From NCBI RefSeq assembly GCF_033568475.1, contig NW_027331831.1, positions 11,346,001-11,410,000 of the forward strand: a stretch of 64,000 nucleotides of DNA, read 5' to 3'. Below, piece by piece: positions 32,613 to 44,267 of this stretch. The translations under genes and the position numbers were made by a program. Numbering within the stretch: position 1 is the stretch's first letter; each line of letters opens with the position of its first letter. Origin of the DNA: Henckelia pumila. Its lineage: Eukaryota > Streptophyta > Magnoliopsida > Lamiales > Gesneriaceae. The notes under the pieces were generated by a model, which saw only the letters and a program-made list of their open reading frames with translations, ran no database searches and was not told the origin of the DNA.

Positions 32613-33583
32613 TGTAACGCCCCACTGTATCAAGACGGGTCTTTTCAGCGTGCTTATGTCCTCACTCACACGCACCCTGGAAAACTTCCCAGGGGGTCAC
32701 CCATCCTATAATTGCCCCAAGTCAAGCACGCTTAACTTTGGAGTTCTTATGTGATGAGCTTCCGAAAAGAAGATGCACCTTCTTGATATGAGCAGTACAT
32801 ATGAAATCTTTTAAGCCCTCCTCAACTATGTAGTCCCATACCTACACAGTCTCAGAATCCCCTCTCATTCCGGCACGGGATCGGTTCATTCATGTCTCCC
32901 TCCGCCTAGAAGCCTACCAAGAGCCGCTCATTGTCCGTGCAACCTCTTGGCACCGGCGATCACTCCCTGCCTCATCAGCCCCGGGCGTCACATGCCCACC
33001 AGCTTCCGCTTGGTTCGTCCCCGAACCATACCGTACTAAGAGAGGTCGGCTTTGATACCATTTGTAACGACCCACTGTATCAAGACGGGTCTTTTCAGCG
33101 TGCTTTTGTCCTCACTCACACGCACCCTGAGAAACTTCCCAGGGGGTCACCCATCCTATAATTTCCCCAAATCAAGCACGCTTAACTTTGGAGTTTTTAT
33201 GTGATGAGCTCCCGAAAAGAAGATGCACCTTCTTGATATGAGCAGTACATATGAAATCTTTTAAGCCCTCCTCAACTATGTAGTCCCATACCTACACAGT
33301 CTCAGAATCCCCTCTCATTCCGGCACGTGATCGGTTCATTCATGTCTCCCTCCGCCTAGAAGCCTACCAAGAGCCGCTCATTGTCCGTGCAACCTCTTGG
33401 CACCGGCGATCACTCCCTGCCTCATCAGCCCCGGGCGTCACATGAGAATCCCCTCTCATTCCGGCACGGGATCGGTTCATTCATGTCTCCCTCCGCCTAG
33501 GAGCCTACCAAGAGCCGCTCATTGTCCGTGCAACCTCTTGGCACCGGCGATCACTCCCTGCCTCATCAGCCCCGGGCGTCACA
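32613..33583 (-). mobile_element. Element G: Cassandra TRIM with 5S-rRNA-like LTRs
   Basis: Two 380-base LTR copies (32613-32992 and 33063-33442) flank a 70-base interior. A third, partial copy (about 33443-33583, matching the last 140 bases) follows. The duplication CTTTG is perfect (32608-32612 and 33584-33588), so the partial copy is inside the unit. On the minus strand the primer site TGGTATCAAAGC (33049-33060) adjoins the 33063-33442 LTR, giving minus orientation. Each LTR contains a minus-strand 5S-rRNA-like segment (about 32693-32760 and 33143-33210) with AGTTAAGCGTGCTTG and GGATGGGTGACC, the internal pol III promoter parts. These features define Cassandra elements. No protein is encoded. 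Confidence 0.9.
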
Positions 33584-33872
33584 CTTTGAGCCAGCACCTT
33601 CCCATTTGGAAGGACCTATGTCACTACCGACGCATCCGGCCACTGAGTATTCTACTCGTGATGATTCTATGGCCGTGCTTTCTCAGATGAAGAAGCAGTG
33701 GAAGATGATGCGAGCACACATGACATATATGCATGACTTCACTGCCGCTCTTGCCCAGAATTATCCGCCCACTGTTGTGCCTTATCCAGTTCCTCCGCAG
33801 TGGTCTTCTGATGATACTGATGCTGCTGCACCTTCGTTCCATGGAGATGATGATGATGACGCCGAGTCCTGA
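33584..33872 (+). pseudogene. Element F ORF2, C-terminal part
   Basis: The sequence resumes in a frame that matches the first part once the 976 inserted bases are discounted. It reads FEPAPSHLEGPM, a Met/His-rich helix (MKKQWKMMRAHMTYMHD), a Pro-rich stretch and an acidic tail (HGDDDDDAES), stopping at 33870-33872. Only the Cassandra insertion and the two upstream stops break this ORF. Confidence 0.6.
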
Positions 33873-35514
33873 TGCTCGGTGTCGAAGGTATGAGTCCCTT
33901 GTTCTTTTTATTGTTTTTAATCATTAGGGACAATGATTACATTAAGTTTGGGGGATGAATCAATGTTTGATTTAGTTTGATTTAGTTGTTTGATTGTTTG
34001 GTTGAAAGTTGAGTTTTGAATTTCATAGATAAAATTTTTTGTTGAGTTTAGTTGTTTTTTGTTGAGTTGAGTTGAATTTAAAAGAAGTTGAGAAAGAAAT
34101 GGATGCATGGCCAATGAAAAATATTTTTGTGCGATAACTGAAATCCATGATTGTCCACCTATCTGACAAATATTTTTGAAAATATGGAACCAATTAGATG
34201 AACAATTTCCTATATACTCTGTGATTAATGCTTGAATCTGATTTTTGAGACATACAGACATAGATATGATTGAGGCATTGTTTGAAATTTTTGGGCCTGA
34301 TTTTATTGAATTTATCCTTAGTTGCCCATTTGAGCTACACGTATATTAGTACATTGAAGTACGAGAAAATCTGAATTTTTTTGTGAAAATCATCGTTAAC
34401 TGCTGATGATTATTTTTTTCTGCACTGATTGAGATTTGTATGATTTAATTGTGGATTGAGACTTGTCTAGAACTAGTTCGAACACTCTTCGAGGCGAAAT
34501 ACGGGCAAAACTGAGATTAGAAATGATTTAGGCAATTTTTCTGAATTCGTTTGAGCCTTTCAAGCTACCTAATTATCTATTTTATCCCTAGTACCTTGTT
34601 TGCGCTTTATTGAAAATCGAATGGCATGCGTGTAAAAGTGTGATTAAACCCCCATTCATAATTATTTCAAGGTCCTACATTGACTACCTGAATAGCCTAT
34701 ACACTATTTCCTACCTTTAAGGGAGTAATTTGAATGCTAAAATGTTATATGCTCCTAGTTTTATTTGTGAGAAAAAGATTGGTGTGGTGGATGAATTGAA
34801 AAGATGAAAAAAAGGTAGTAGAAAAAAGAGTTGAAAAATGTGGTTGAAAAAGTTGTGAAAGAAAGAAAAAATTTGTGAGAGAGTTGTGAAAAAGTTGAAA
34901 AATTGAGTGAAGTGAAATAAGTGTGAAATTGTGAATGAAAGGAGTTGAAGTTAAATTGAGCATAAAATTATAAATTACTCTTATTTTGAATTCTTATCCT
35001 TTATTTGTAGCCATGAGCCAGACCTTACATTATAAGCTGAATAAGTCCTATTGACCGAGTCTCAGTTGCCCAATATACTAGTCGAGAAGAGTTGCGAGAA
35101 TTTAGCTTATGGACTGTTGATTGATGCTTTTAATGATTATGAATTTTGATCTAAACACTTACACACTATTATTCTTTGCATTTACCTATTTGTGAGTGTT
35201 TTTTATTTATATCCTATATTTGATTCTATGCTATCCTTGAAAAGTCCTCATGATCTATGAATGTTTGAATTGAATTTGGAGAATGGTGTTTTGAACTTGA
35301 GTTGCGGAGATTGTGAGTTTATGCGGTTATTATTTTGTGATTGGCTAAAACTTTTAAGTGTTAGTAGGTTGGATATGATTTGGATTTGATATTTTTGAAA
35401 TCATTGTTGAGGCCATTGCTCCATAATATTTCTTGACTATTCTTGTTGGAGAATGAGTTTTTGGAATTTAATAGTTTTGCTCGGGACTAGCAAAAGTCTA
35501 AGTTTTGGGGAATT
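33873..35514 (+). other. Element F 3' untranslated region
   Basis: About 1.6 kb without a gene. A purine-rich, GTTGAAAAA-repeating stretch lies at 34755-34960. The polypurine tract is TTTTGGGGAATT just before the 3' LTR at 35515. Confidence 0.6.
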
Positions 35515-36894
35515 TGATAAGTGTATTTTATACACTTAATTTATATATGATTTTAATTGTTAAATATTTGTTTCGAGCAGATTTATGTGGGTATTGTGTT
35601 GTTTTTGTGATTGTAGGAAATTATGGTGATTTTGTGAATTATGAAATTTTGAGGAGAAAAATAAGAAGTTTAGAAGAGAAAGAGTAAAGAATGGAGAAAG
35701 AAGAAAAGAGAAGAAACGTACAGAAGAGAAGAAGAGAAAGAATGAACAGTGTTGGGCTTTCTTATTTGGGCCAAAATTCAGCGTTTGTTTTTAGCGCCTA
35801 AAGAAACGCTATCGCGCTGTTTCTATTTCTCTGAGAATTGGAGTCGAGATAAAGGGGCGCCCGCGCCGTTCTTAGAGCGCCCGCTCCGTGGCTGAATTGG
35901 AAAGATTTTATTAAGACGGGCTATTAATTCTTGGGCTTGATTTTGTGGGCTTGTGTGCACGCTATAAAAGGATTTTTGGTCAGACTTGAAAAAGGAGGAG
36001 CCGCCACAATATTTTATACAGAAATCAGGTTTGATCGTGATTGGCGGAGGATTTATCTTGAGCTTAATCTGAAGAACGAAGACGGAGTTCGATAGTCCGG
36101 ACGCGGCGTCGACGACGGATTTGTTTCTTATCTTTTATTTAATTCTGAACATGTTTGAATTTATTATTTATTGTTTTCAAAATTTTAGTATGAACTAATT
36201 TTTATAGTCTAGAGGTCGGATGGAACCTGGTGTAGACGCTTTCATGAATTTTTGATTTTATTGAATTGGATTTCTTTTAGATTAATTGTTTTTTCTAGAA
36301 TTGATTGTCTTTTCAATTATCTGATCAATAATTGATTTGTTATATTTATTTGAAATCATTGCTCGGGAGAGGGGATTTTGAATAGGACATTAGAAACTAC
36401 ACTGTTAATTATTTATACAGCTCGGGAGAGTGTATGATTTTAACAGAGCTTTTAAAAAAAAAGAACATTGTTTTGTGATAGATCACTGCGATAAATTCTT
36501 AATAGGGATATTAGAATTTAATTATAGTTGATAAACATTATTTGTTGCTCGGGAGAGGGAAATAATAAACGTAAGTGTTCTTGGCTATTAATTGATTGGA
36601 ATTCATGAAAATTAATTAATTAGGATTGATTGTTGTTGAAACCAGGTGAAATCTATAACTTTAGACCGTTATTCTCTGATTGAATTTTAATCTGAAAGTT
36701 GTGTGCGTGCTTTTAAATTATCTGATTATTTATTTTATTGCAAAATTCTCAAAGTTTGATTTTCTAGATAAAGTTTGGACTATTCTAATTACAAGTACTA
36801 AATATTTTCATTTTACTCCCTGTGGGATCGATATCTGAATTATTCACTATATTAAAACTTGACACTCGTACGCTTGCGAGGAAAATTCACAACA
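35515..36894 (+). repeat. Element F 3' LTR
   Basis: Matches 26934-28311 with about a dozen differences. TATAAAAG is at 35963-35970. It is followed by the duplication ATTCC (36895-36899). Confidence 0.9.
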
Positions 36895-36899
36895 ATTCC

Positions 36900-38042
36900 A
36901 TATATATTTAAATTGCAAACTACTAAGAAAATAAAGTCTTTTTGTATACATGTTGTTTACACTTCTTTTTATCAATTTAATAGAAAATATATAATTGATG
37001 AGATATAAGTTATAAATAATATATAATTGTGTGTTTTCAAATAACATATTTTCTAAAAATTTTATGAATATATAGTTAAAGTGATATTGATTGAATGAAT
37101 AATAACATGTATAATTGAAGGAATTAAATTGTAAAAGTGCAATCTATACTCACATAAATTTTGTGAGTGAGAGGTGAGAATTGAGAAAACAACTCATAAG
37201 CTTTTATTGATTATTAAGAAATGGTTGATTACTAGATTAAACCCATTTTGAAAAAAAAAATTGTGCATATAAAAATTGACTGCAAAGTTGTTTGAAGTTT
37301 GATTGTAATAATGTAGAGTATTAATATCACTACTATAGTTCTCATGGTAAATTTTTAATAGATTTACCTCATAAATAAATAAATAAACTTTGAATTAGAA
37401 AAAAAAAGAGAAGAAAAAATGTTACATATTCAAAGTTTATTGTAGTTATTTGGTTTTGTAAAAACAACTTTGCAGCCAAGTGCAAAAAGAAAAAAAAAAC
37501 AAAAAAAAACATTGAAAAAAGACAAATCAAAATGGGTTTATTCTTTGTAAATTATCCTACCTTATTTTAAATATTAGGTTATTTGATTGTCTGCTTTACA
37601 TATTATCCATTTTCAATAAGTGTATAATTTTCTTCCAACTCCATGAGTGAAAAACAGCTATATATGAAATATCATAACCCGAGAGAATATGGAGTTGAGA
37701 CTTTTACATTAAAATTCTTGATGATATACATGTTATGAAAATGATTTCTATTATCATTTTGATTATATTTTTCTCAAAGTTTTTAGAAAATATTTATATA
37801 AAAAATTATATATATTTAATATTTTGATATTGTGTGAAATATATACGTATAACTCATCCAATTATATATTAATATATTAGTTGATAACAAGATTTATAAA
37901 TAAACATATGATCTCCTTACAAGTGTGTTTTAAAATGTTAAATTTTGCAAATTTGAATATATATATTAAGGAATAAAAATCTAACTTGTAATTTTATGAT
38001 ATTTTATTACTAAGGGACTAGTAATTAGCCGGTTTGGGGGTG
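36900..38042 (+). other. Element E 3' untranslated region and polypurine tract
   Basis: AT-rich sequence with no credible ORF. The tract GGTTTGGGGG at 38031-38040, followed by TG, abuts the 3' LTR start TGATGATACTT (38043). Confidence 0.6.
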
Positions 38043-39593
38043 TGATGATACTTAAAATTTGTAATTATTTATATGTTAAAAAGTTTGTTTTAAAATTAAA
38101 GTTTCATTAAAATTATGAAGTTGTATTATTTTAGTGTTATGTGTTTATATTTAAATATTTTACTAAAAAAGTTGTATTTTATGTTTTGCGCAGGTTTGGT
38201 AAAAATAAAATTACTCGAGCTACAAAGGTCATATTGGAGTAATCTCAAATCTTGTAGAATAACAAAAGAGGCATCTTCAACTTTGTAGAAGACAAGAAAT
38301 TCCAAAACCCTCATTAAGATGATCAAAATAATCAAACATCAAAATGAAGACAGATTTATTTTTACTATGACCAGCTTGTAATAAAAATATCATAACTATT
38401 TCACCTTTTACCCAAAAGAGGTAAACTATATGTCCAAACACATCTACACAAAATATTCTACGTGTTCTATGTTGAATGGAAAGGCTGAATCGGTGGTCTA
38501 AGGCATCAAACATGTCAATTAATGTTGGGTCATGGTATTGACATTCAAGGAGACAAGCACCCACCAACTTTACTATTCCACATTTAATGAGCCTTGGACT
38601 CTTGCTCTCATTTGACATATAAATAGATATGTTGTATAAGTTTTGTAGAGTGCAAAAGTGTAGAGAAATTCCTCACTTGTAAAATAGATATTATGTGTGT
38701 AATAATAAGAGTTTTAGTGTGCATATTTATCCAAGTTTAAGTATGAAATTTCTTTTATCCTTACTTTTGAGTCTTATGTTCATGGCAAGCTAAATCTTTT
38801 TATGTCAAGGTGAAAAGGTTTCATTGTTGGTCAAGTAAGATTGTTTATATTTTGTATATTCTTTCTTTTTCTATTTTTTATTTTGTTTTACTAATTGATC
38901 TTTATTTGTAGGTATAATTTGGATGATTTATTATTATCTATTTACATCAAATACTTGGTACCTTGAATGTGGTTACCTTGATTTGTTGTCTAATATGATA
39001 CAATAAATACTACAATAATTATATACTATAAATATATGTATCAATTTATAATAAAGTCATATATATTATTTAGATAATAGCGTGGCTCTGCCGGTTGTTC
39101 TAAATAATATATTGTGATTTGAACTAACATTTACTTTTTTGCATCTAACATTTACTTTTCCGCAACTAACATTTATTTTTTCGCAACTAACATTTACTTT
39201 CTCGCATCTAATATTTACTTTCTCGCAACTAACATTTACTTTCTCGCATCTAACATAAAACAAAAATCATATATTTTATTTAGACGATAGCGTGGGTCTG
39301 CCAGTTGTTCTAAATGAAATATGGTGATTTGATCTAACATTTAATTTTATGTCAATTTATATTTATGCACTTATATATATTATGGGTACCATATATTAAT
39401 TATCGATTAATCTGATATTAATATAGTGAGAACTATATTATATGATATATTTGTTTAAATATTTATTTGTTTTTTTATGTTTATATTTATGCATCTATAT
39501 ATATATTATGGGTACCATGTATTAAATATCGGTTAATCTGATATTAATATAGTGGGAACTATATTATATGATATATTTGTTTATGCATCGACA
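38043..39593 (+). repeat. Element E 3' LTR
   Basis: Matches 19934-21487 over its length. TATAAATA is at 38618-38625, and the 17-18-base tandem block is at about 39121-39255. It ends TTATGCATCGACA. Sequence H follows directly. Confidence 0.75.
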
Positions 39594-42500
39594 AAAGAAT
39601 ATCACGCTCACCTGCACCATATAAGCGTAGTGAGCCTAAAAGCTCAACATGGCTAATCCTTTATAACAAAGGTTAAAATAATGCATCACATAATCATACT
39701 AATACATATACGTGTACATGCATGCATGAATAAAAATATTGCATAATCATGAGATAAACATCACTGATCCTGATTCTTAAACATAAGCATAACTTGACAT
39801 CATAAGCATACTTAATATAGTTGAGCACGATATTTTGAAACAATCTATGGTCCTATCAGTAAGTGTGACTAAATCTGTGCCGACTGATCAGTCTCCTGAA
39901 CCAACGTACGTGGCGGTGATAAATCACCTCTTGCTGGTAGTAAACTACGTCTTAACTTAAATAGTGGATAGCCACCTCTGTGCTGTCACATTACTTTAAT
40001 TTCCATCATAAAAATATTTTATAGCTCAACAATTATCATAATCATAACATGTAACATTTCATGAATGCATGCACCGAAAATATGCCCGTAATATATATTT
40101 AATTGATTTTCATAATAAATAGACTTATACTTAAAATACTTTCATGCATAAAATAAATTAAATATATATTCCGGACTTAGTAATTTTCATGGATTGGTCG
40201 AGACTGCTGACCACTCACTCTAAACCCATTAAATCTTAAGGTGGCCCATTAATTAAATAAAAGCCCAATTGCTAATTAATTCCTAAATAAAAGCCCTAAA
40301 TCATAAAATGGGCTTAATTAAAATATTTAAACCCATTAACTTAAACTAAGCCCAAAAATCACATTTTAGCCCAAATAACTTAATTAAACTAAATTAGGCA
40401 TAAATAAAAATATTTAAGCCCATTAACTTAATTAAAACCCAATAAATTCCTAGACTGACCTAAAAATTTCCACGGACTGCCAAGCCCATAAAAATCATTG
40501 GGCTAACTTAAATAAATTATTTGAGGCCCAAATAAAATTATTTGGAGGCCCAAATACTTTTCTAATTAAATATTTTGGCCCAAATAACACTTAAATCCTT
40601 AATTACTTAGAAAATAAAATACCCGAGCCCAACCCACCTAACCCGGACCCGGACCAACCTGACCTGACCCACTACTCACCATACCCGACCCAGGCCCCAA
40701 GACCCAACCCGGACATGCCCAAAACCCTGAACCCGATACCCTTCCTCTCTAGCCTCTAGGCCATGAGCAACCTTAAAGAAGGTCGGCGGCCGCCTAAATC
40801 CGGCCACCTCCGGCCGGAGCACTACCTGATGAACCTAGACCACATCCAGACGTTTGCATCAAGCCAAGAATCAGCCCAAACGGTGGTCCGAGGAAGGAGA
40901 ACGAAGCCTTGCAACAGGCTTCCCCCAGCTCGCGCCCAGCCCTGAGCGGCTGCCGTAAATCCAATAGTTCTCCATACTCCAGCCATATTTTTTCCGTGAA
41001 ACCACTTCTCAATCCTAGCCAACATCTAGGGGGTTCACACCCTTTAGACCTCACCCCAAACCATGGCCCGAGGAGGGAGAACGAAGCCTTCTCCCTCAGA
41101 ACCCAAATCTGCGCGATCTGGTGCACCAGAGAAGACGTGCTTCGTTTTAGACCCTTCCAGCCCCAAACCGACCACACCACTCGACCCTAAGGACCTTCAA
41201 ACATTCTACTAGATGGCCATCAACATGCTGGATCCTTCCATTGTTGGAAAATTTGATTGTGCTTAATGAATTGAAATTAAGCAATGCGAAGTTCGGAAAA
41301 AGAAAAATGATTGAGAAGCTCAAAAAAAAAAATTTATTGAGGTGCAGAGGCGCAGAAAATTGCGCCCATGCACTGGTCATGCTGCCTGGGCATGTACCCA
41401 GGCAAGCAGGGGTGGTGCAGGGGCGCAATATATTGCCCCCCTTGCACTAGTGCTTCTGCCTTGGAATTTTCCAAGGCACCTAGAGTGGTTCAAGGGCGCA
41501 ATATGCTGCGCCCCTGTACCGGTGCTTCTGGTCACACGAAAAGTTGCATCTTTTTTTCGAATTTTTTGATATTTTTGACTTTTTTTTGTGACGTTAGTCA
41601 GTTATTTTTACCAAAAGACATAACACATGAGTGAAAAGTTTTGTTTTTTTCATATAAACAATATAAATATGAGAATCAAACATCATTTTTGATATATAGA
41701 TAATCAGATTCTCAGATTTTCAAAAACATTCTTCACATATTTTGTTTCTTATTCTTTTTACAAAAGAGAGTTCATATCATTTCTGGTTGTAAGAACTTGT
41801 GATATATAGTGCTATATTCACAAGTAGAAGTTGTTGTATCTTGAGAGAAGATTGCCAAACACCGTAAGCACCAAGAGCGGGGCAAAATCTTCTTAAGAAA
41901 TCGTGTTCAACACGAGCCTCAACTGTTGAATTCTTTTCCTGTTTTCTTCTGTCATATTCAAGTTTTTTCAACAAATATACCAACATCCATGACTAAGAAA
42001 AACGTGTCTATGATCAAGAACCAATAAAAAATATGAACAAGGAAGGAAGAAACATGCAAGCCTTGACAATTTCAGAATTTTATACGTATGGATCCTAGTA
42101 TTTCTGAGAAAAACATGAATTAATAGCTTATATGGTATAGAACAAAAGAATTAGACATGCCTTGATAATTATTTGATGAAGATTTATGCGTACACGGCTC
42201 CGGGACGACGGGACGGCGAAAAACTCCGCAAAAATTCTGAAGGCACGGCTAAGGGGATATGATATGCTGCTGGGAACATGAGAATGGAGGTGAGGGAGAT
42301 GGGGTGTCGGCTGATGGAAGGAGGCATGGGATTAGGGTAGAAGTTTAGGGTGTAATTTTGGATAATTTAAGTATAATTTGTGTAAATTAATTAGATAGAT
42401 AAAATACCATAAAAATATAAAATTTTAAACTCCTAAATACATACTAATCTGATGAAAAAATATCAAATCCCGAAATATTAATTTAGAGGATTTTTAAAAA

Positions 42501-42865
42501 TTAATCAAAGTCATTAAAATGACTTAATTTGGCTAAAAATGGGTTTTCTAAAATATATAAATAAAATACTATAATTATTCAGAATAAAAACTTCAAAAAT
42601 AATAATTTATGGCTACTAAAATCTCCTAAAAATAATTGGGATGAAAAAATCAATATCTCGTCCGTCCACGGTCCCGTCTACGCGATCAAAATAATAAATT
42701 TCTTAAAAATGCTGAATTTCCAAAATTATGAGTTAAATGCTAAAATGATTTAAATCATGCACATAATACACATAAATAATATTTAACCCACAAGTCTAAA
42801 TTTTAAATAATTATCTTCCTTAATTATGCATGCGAATTTACGGAGGAAAAATACCGGGTGTTACA
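39594..42865 (-). mobile_element. Element H: reversed Tekay-type LTR, probably solo
   Basis: The right end reads ACCGGGTGTTACA on the plus strand, which is TGTAACACCCGGT on the minus strand, the usual start of a Tekay/Del-type LTR. The left end begins around GCTCACCTGCACCATATAAGC. Without the copia solo LTR I (41242-41985) the remaining length is about 2.5 kb, in the range for such LTRs. It contains a proline-codon and GGCCC-rich stretch (40620-40760). No internal region or target duplication was found. It joins directly to element D pol at 42866. Confidence 0.55.
41242..41985 (+). mobile_element. Element I: Ty1/copia-type solo LTR
   Basis: The 744-base unit begins TGTTGGAAAATTTG and ends ATACCAACA, typical copia LTR ends. 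The perfect duplication TCCAT is at 41237-41241 and 41986-41990. It contains four GC-rich words such as GGCGCAATATATTGC and GGGCGCAATATGCTGCGCCC (41345-41520). No internal coding sequence is present, so it is a solo LTR left by LTR-LTR recombination. Confidence 0.85.
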
Positions 42866-43384
42866 GTCTGTGTCACTGCTTAACAAGCATGGTTTTTGCA
42901 TTGTTTTTGAGTCAAATAAAGTTGTTTTGTCTAAGAGTGGAATGCTTGTAGGAAAAGGCTATGTAAGCAATGATTTGTTCAAACTCAATGTAATGGCTAT
43001 TAAGCCCGTGATCAATAAAATGAAATCTTTTGCTTACTTGCTTGAGTCTTCCAATTTGTGGCATGGTAGACTAGGACATGTTAATTATGATACGATTCGT
43101 AGATTAATTAACTTGAAAAACATTCCTACATTCAAAATTGATACACAACACAAATGCGAAACTTGTGTTGAGGCAAAACTAACAAAATCATCTTTTCAAA
43201 CAGTTGAAAGGAAAAGTGAACCCCTTGATTTAATACACTCTGATTTATGTGATTTAAAAGGAGTACAAACACGTGGTGGAAACAAATACTTCATTACTTT
43301 TATTGACGATAGCACAAAATATTGTTATGTGTATCTTCTTAAAAGTAAATATGAAGCTATTGAAAAGTTTGTCCACTACAAAAG

Positions 43385-43418
<34 letters not shown>

Positions 43419-44267
43419 GTGCTAAGAAGTGATCGTGGAGGAGAGTATGAATCACCATTTGCTGAGTTTTGTACTCAACATGATATCAGACACGAAAGAA
43501 CTGCACCTTACTCTCCTCAACAAAATGGTGTCGCAGAGCGAAAGAATCGCACTTTGAAAGAAATGATGAATGCACTGTTACTGAGTTCTGGTTTATCACA
43601 GAACATGTGGGGGGAAGCTGTTCTGACAGATAATTACCTTTTAAATAAGATACCCCGAAAGAAGCAAGATAAAAGTCCATATGAATTATGGAAAGGAAGA
43701 ATACCTTCATACCAATATTTGCGAGTGTGGGAGTGTCTTGCCAAGGTAGCCGTACCTACTCCTAAAAAGGTAAAAATTGGACCAAAAACTATTGATTACA
43801 TTTTCATAGGATATGCACACAACAGTAGCGCTTATCGATTCCTTGTGTATGAATCTCAAATTCCTGACATTCATAAGAATACGATAATGGAATCAAGAAA
43901 TGTTTCGTTCTTTGAACATGTGTTCCCTTGCAAATCTAAGGAAGAACCAAGTTCATCCAAAAGGTCTCAAGAGACAATGGAACAAGAGGTTAACAACGAG
44001 GTTGAACTTAGACGTAGCAAAAGAGCTAGAACTGAGAAATCATTTGGTCCGGATTTCATCACTTTCATGATGGAAAGTGAACCTCAAAACTTCAAGGAAA
44101 CTGTAAATTCATCTGAAGGACCTCAATGGAATGAGACTATAAATTCTGAAATAGAATCCATTTTTCAAAATCATACGTGGGAACTAGTGGGCCTTCCTCC
44201 GGGAAGCAAACCACTAGGTTATAAATGGATTTTTAAAAGGAAAATGAAATCAGATGGAACAATATAA
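42866..44267 (+). pseudogene. Element D pre-integrase, integrase and reverse transcriptase start
   Basis: The frame enters from element H at 42866 and reads SLLNKHGFCIVFESNK. It then has the pre-integrase motif NLWHGRLGHVNYD, the integrase zinc part (CETCVEAK), and the catalytic residues in LIHSDLCDL, SDRGGEYESPF and PQQNGVAERKNRTLKE. A Ser/Arg-rich linker (ELRRSKRARTEK) leads into the reverse transcriptase start (KPLGYKWIFKRKMKSDG). TAA at 44265 stops it. The order integrase before reverse transcriptase is diagnostic of Ty1/copia. Confidence 0.9.

Larger units (their letters stand above)
26934..36894 (+). mobile_element. Element F: Athila-like gag-only LTR element (TR-GAG type)
   Basis: LTRs at 26934-28311 and 35515-36894 (1378-1380 bases, about 99% identical by eye) begin TGATAAGTGTATTTTATACA and end TTCACAACA. 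The perfect duplication ATTCC flanks the element. The primer site TGGCGCCGTTGCCGGGG follows the 5' LTR. The interior encodes gag-protease (28452-30695) and a second, unrelated ORF (31733-33872, interrupted). No reverse transcriptase or integrase is present in the 9.96 kb, so it must depend on enzymes from a partner element. It was the last large insertion into E, judging by its LTR identity. Confidence 0.88.
19934..39593 (+). mobile_element. Element E: Tat/Athila-type Ty3/gypsy element carrying accessory ORFs
   Basis: LTRs are at 19934-21487 and 38043-39593 (about 1.55 kb, TGATGA...ACA). Pol lies at about 21707-25099 in the order protease, reverse transcriptase, RNase H, integrase. Downstream of integrase are two intact accessory ORFs: a Cys-rich protein (25245-25685) and a LOG-family enzyme (25985-26629). 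Element F is inserted at 26934-36894. About 1.1 kb of AT-rich 3' sequence and a purine tract precede the 3' LTR. Gag and the primer site are deleted and pol has frameshifts, so this copy is not autonomous. No target duplication was found: the left flank is D gag and the right flank is element H. Confidence 0.75.

Noticed and set aside
32690-33210. 5S rRNA gene on the minus strand
   Set aside because: Only the internal promoter half is similar, it occurs inside two LTR copies with a primer site between them, and it is a Cassandra element.
33397-33842. Pro/His-rich ORFs around the Cassandra element
   Set aside because: They are chance frames in LTR DNA; only the plus-strand part after 33584 belongs to element F ORF2.
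39066-39263. Minus-strand ORF with repeated CEKVNV units, looking like a repeat protein
   Set aside because: It is the translation of the 17-18-base tandem repeat inside the E LTR; no start context or family.
40763-41630. Cluster of overlapping ORFs on both strands
   Set aside because: They arise from the GC-rich parts of LTR H and solo LTR I; no domain or codon signal.
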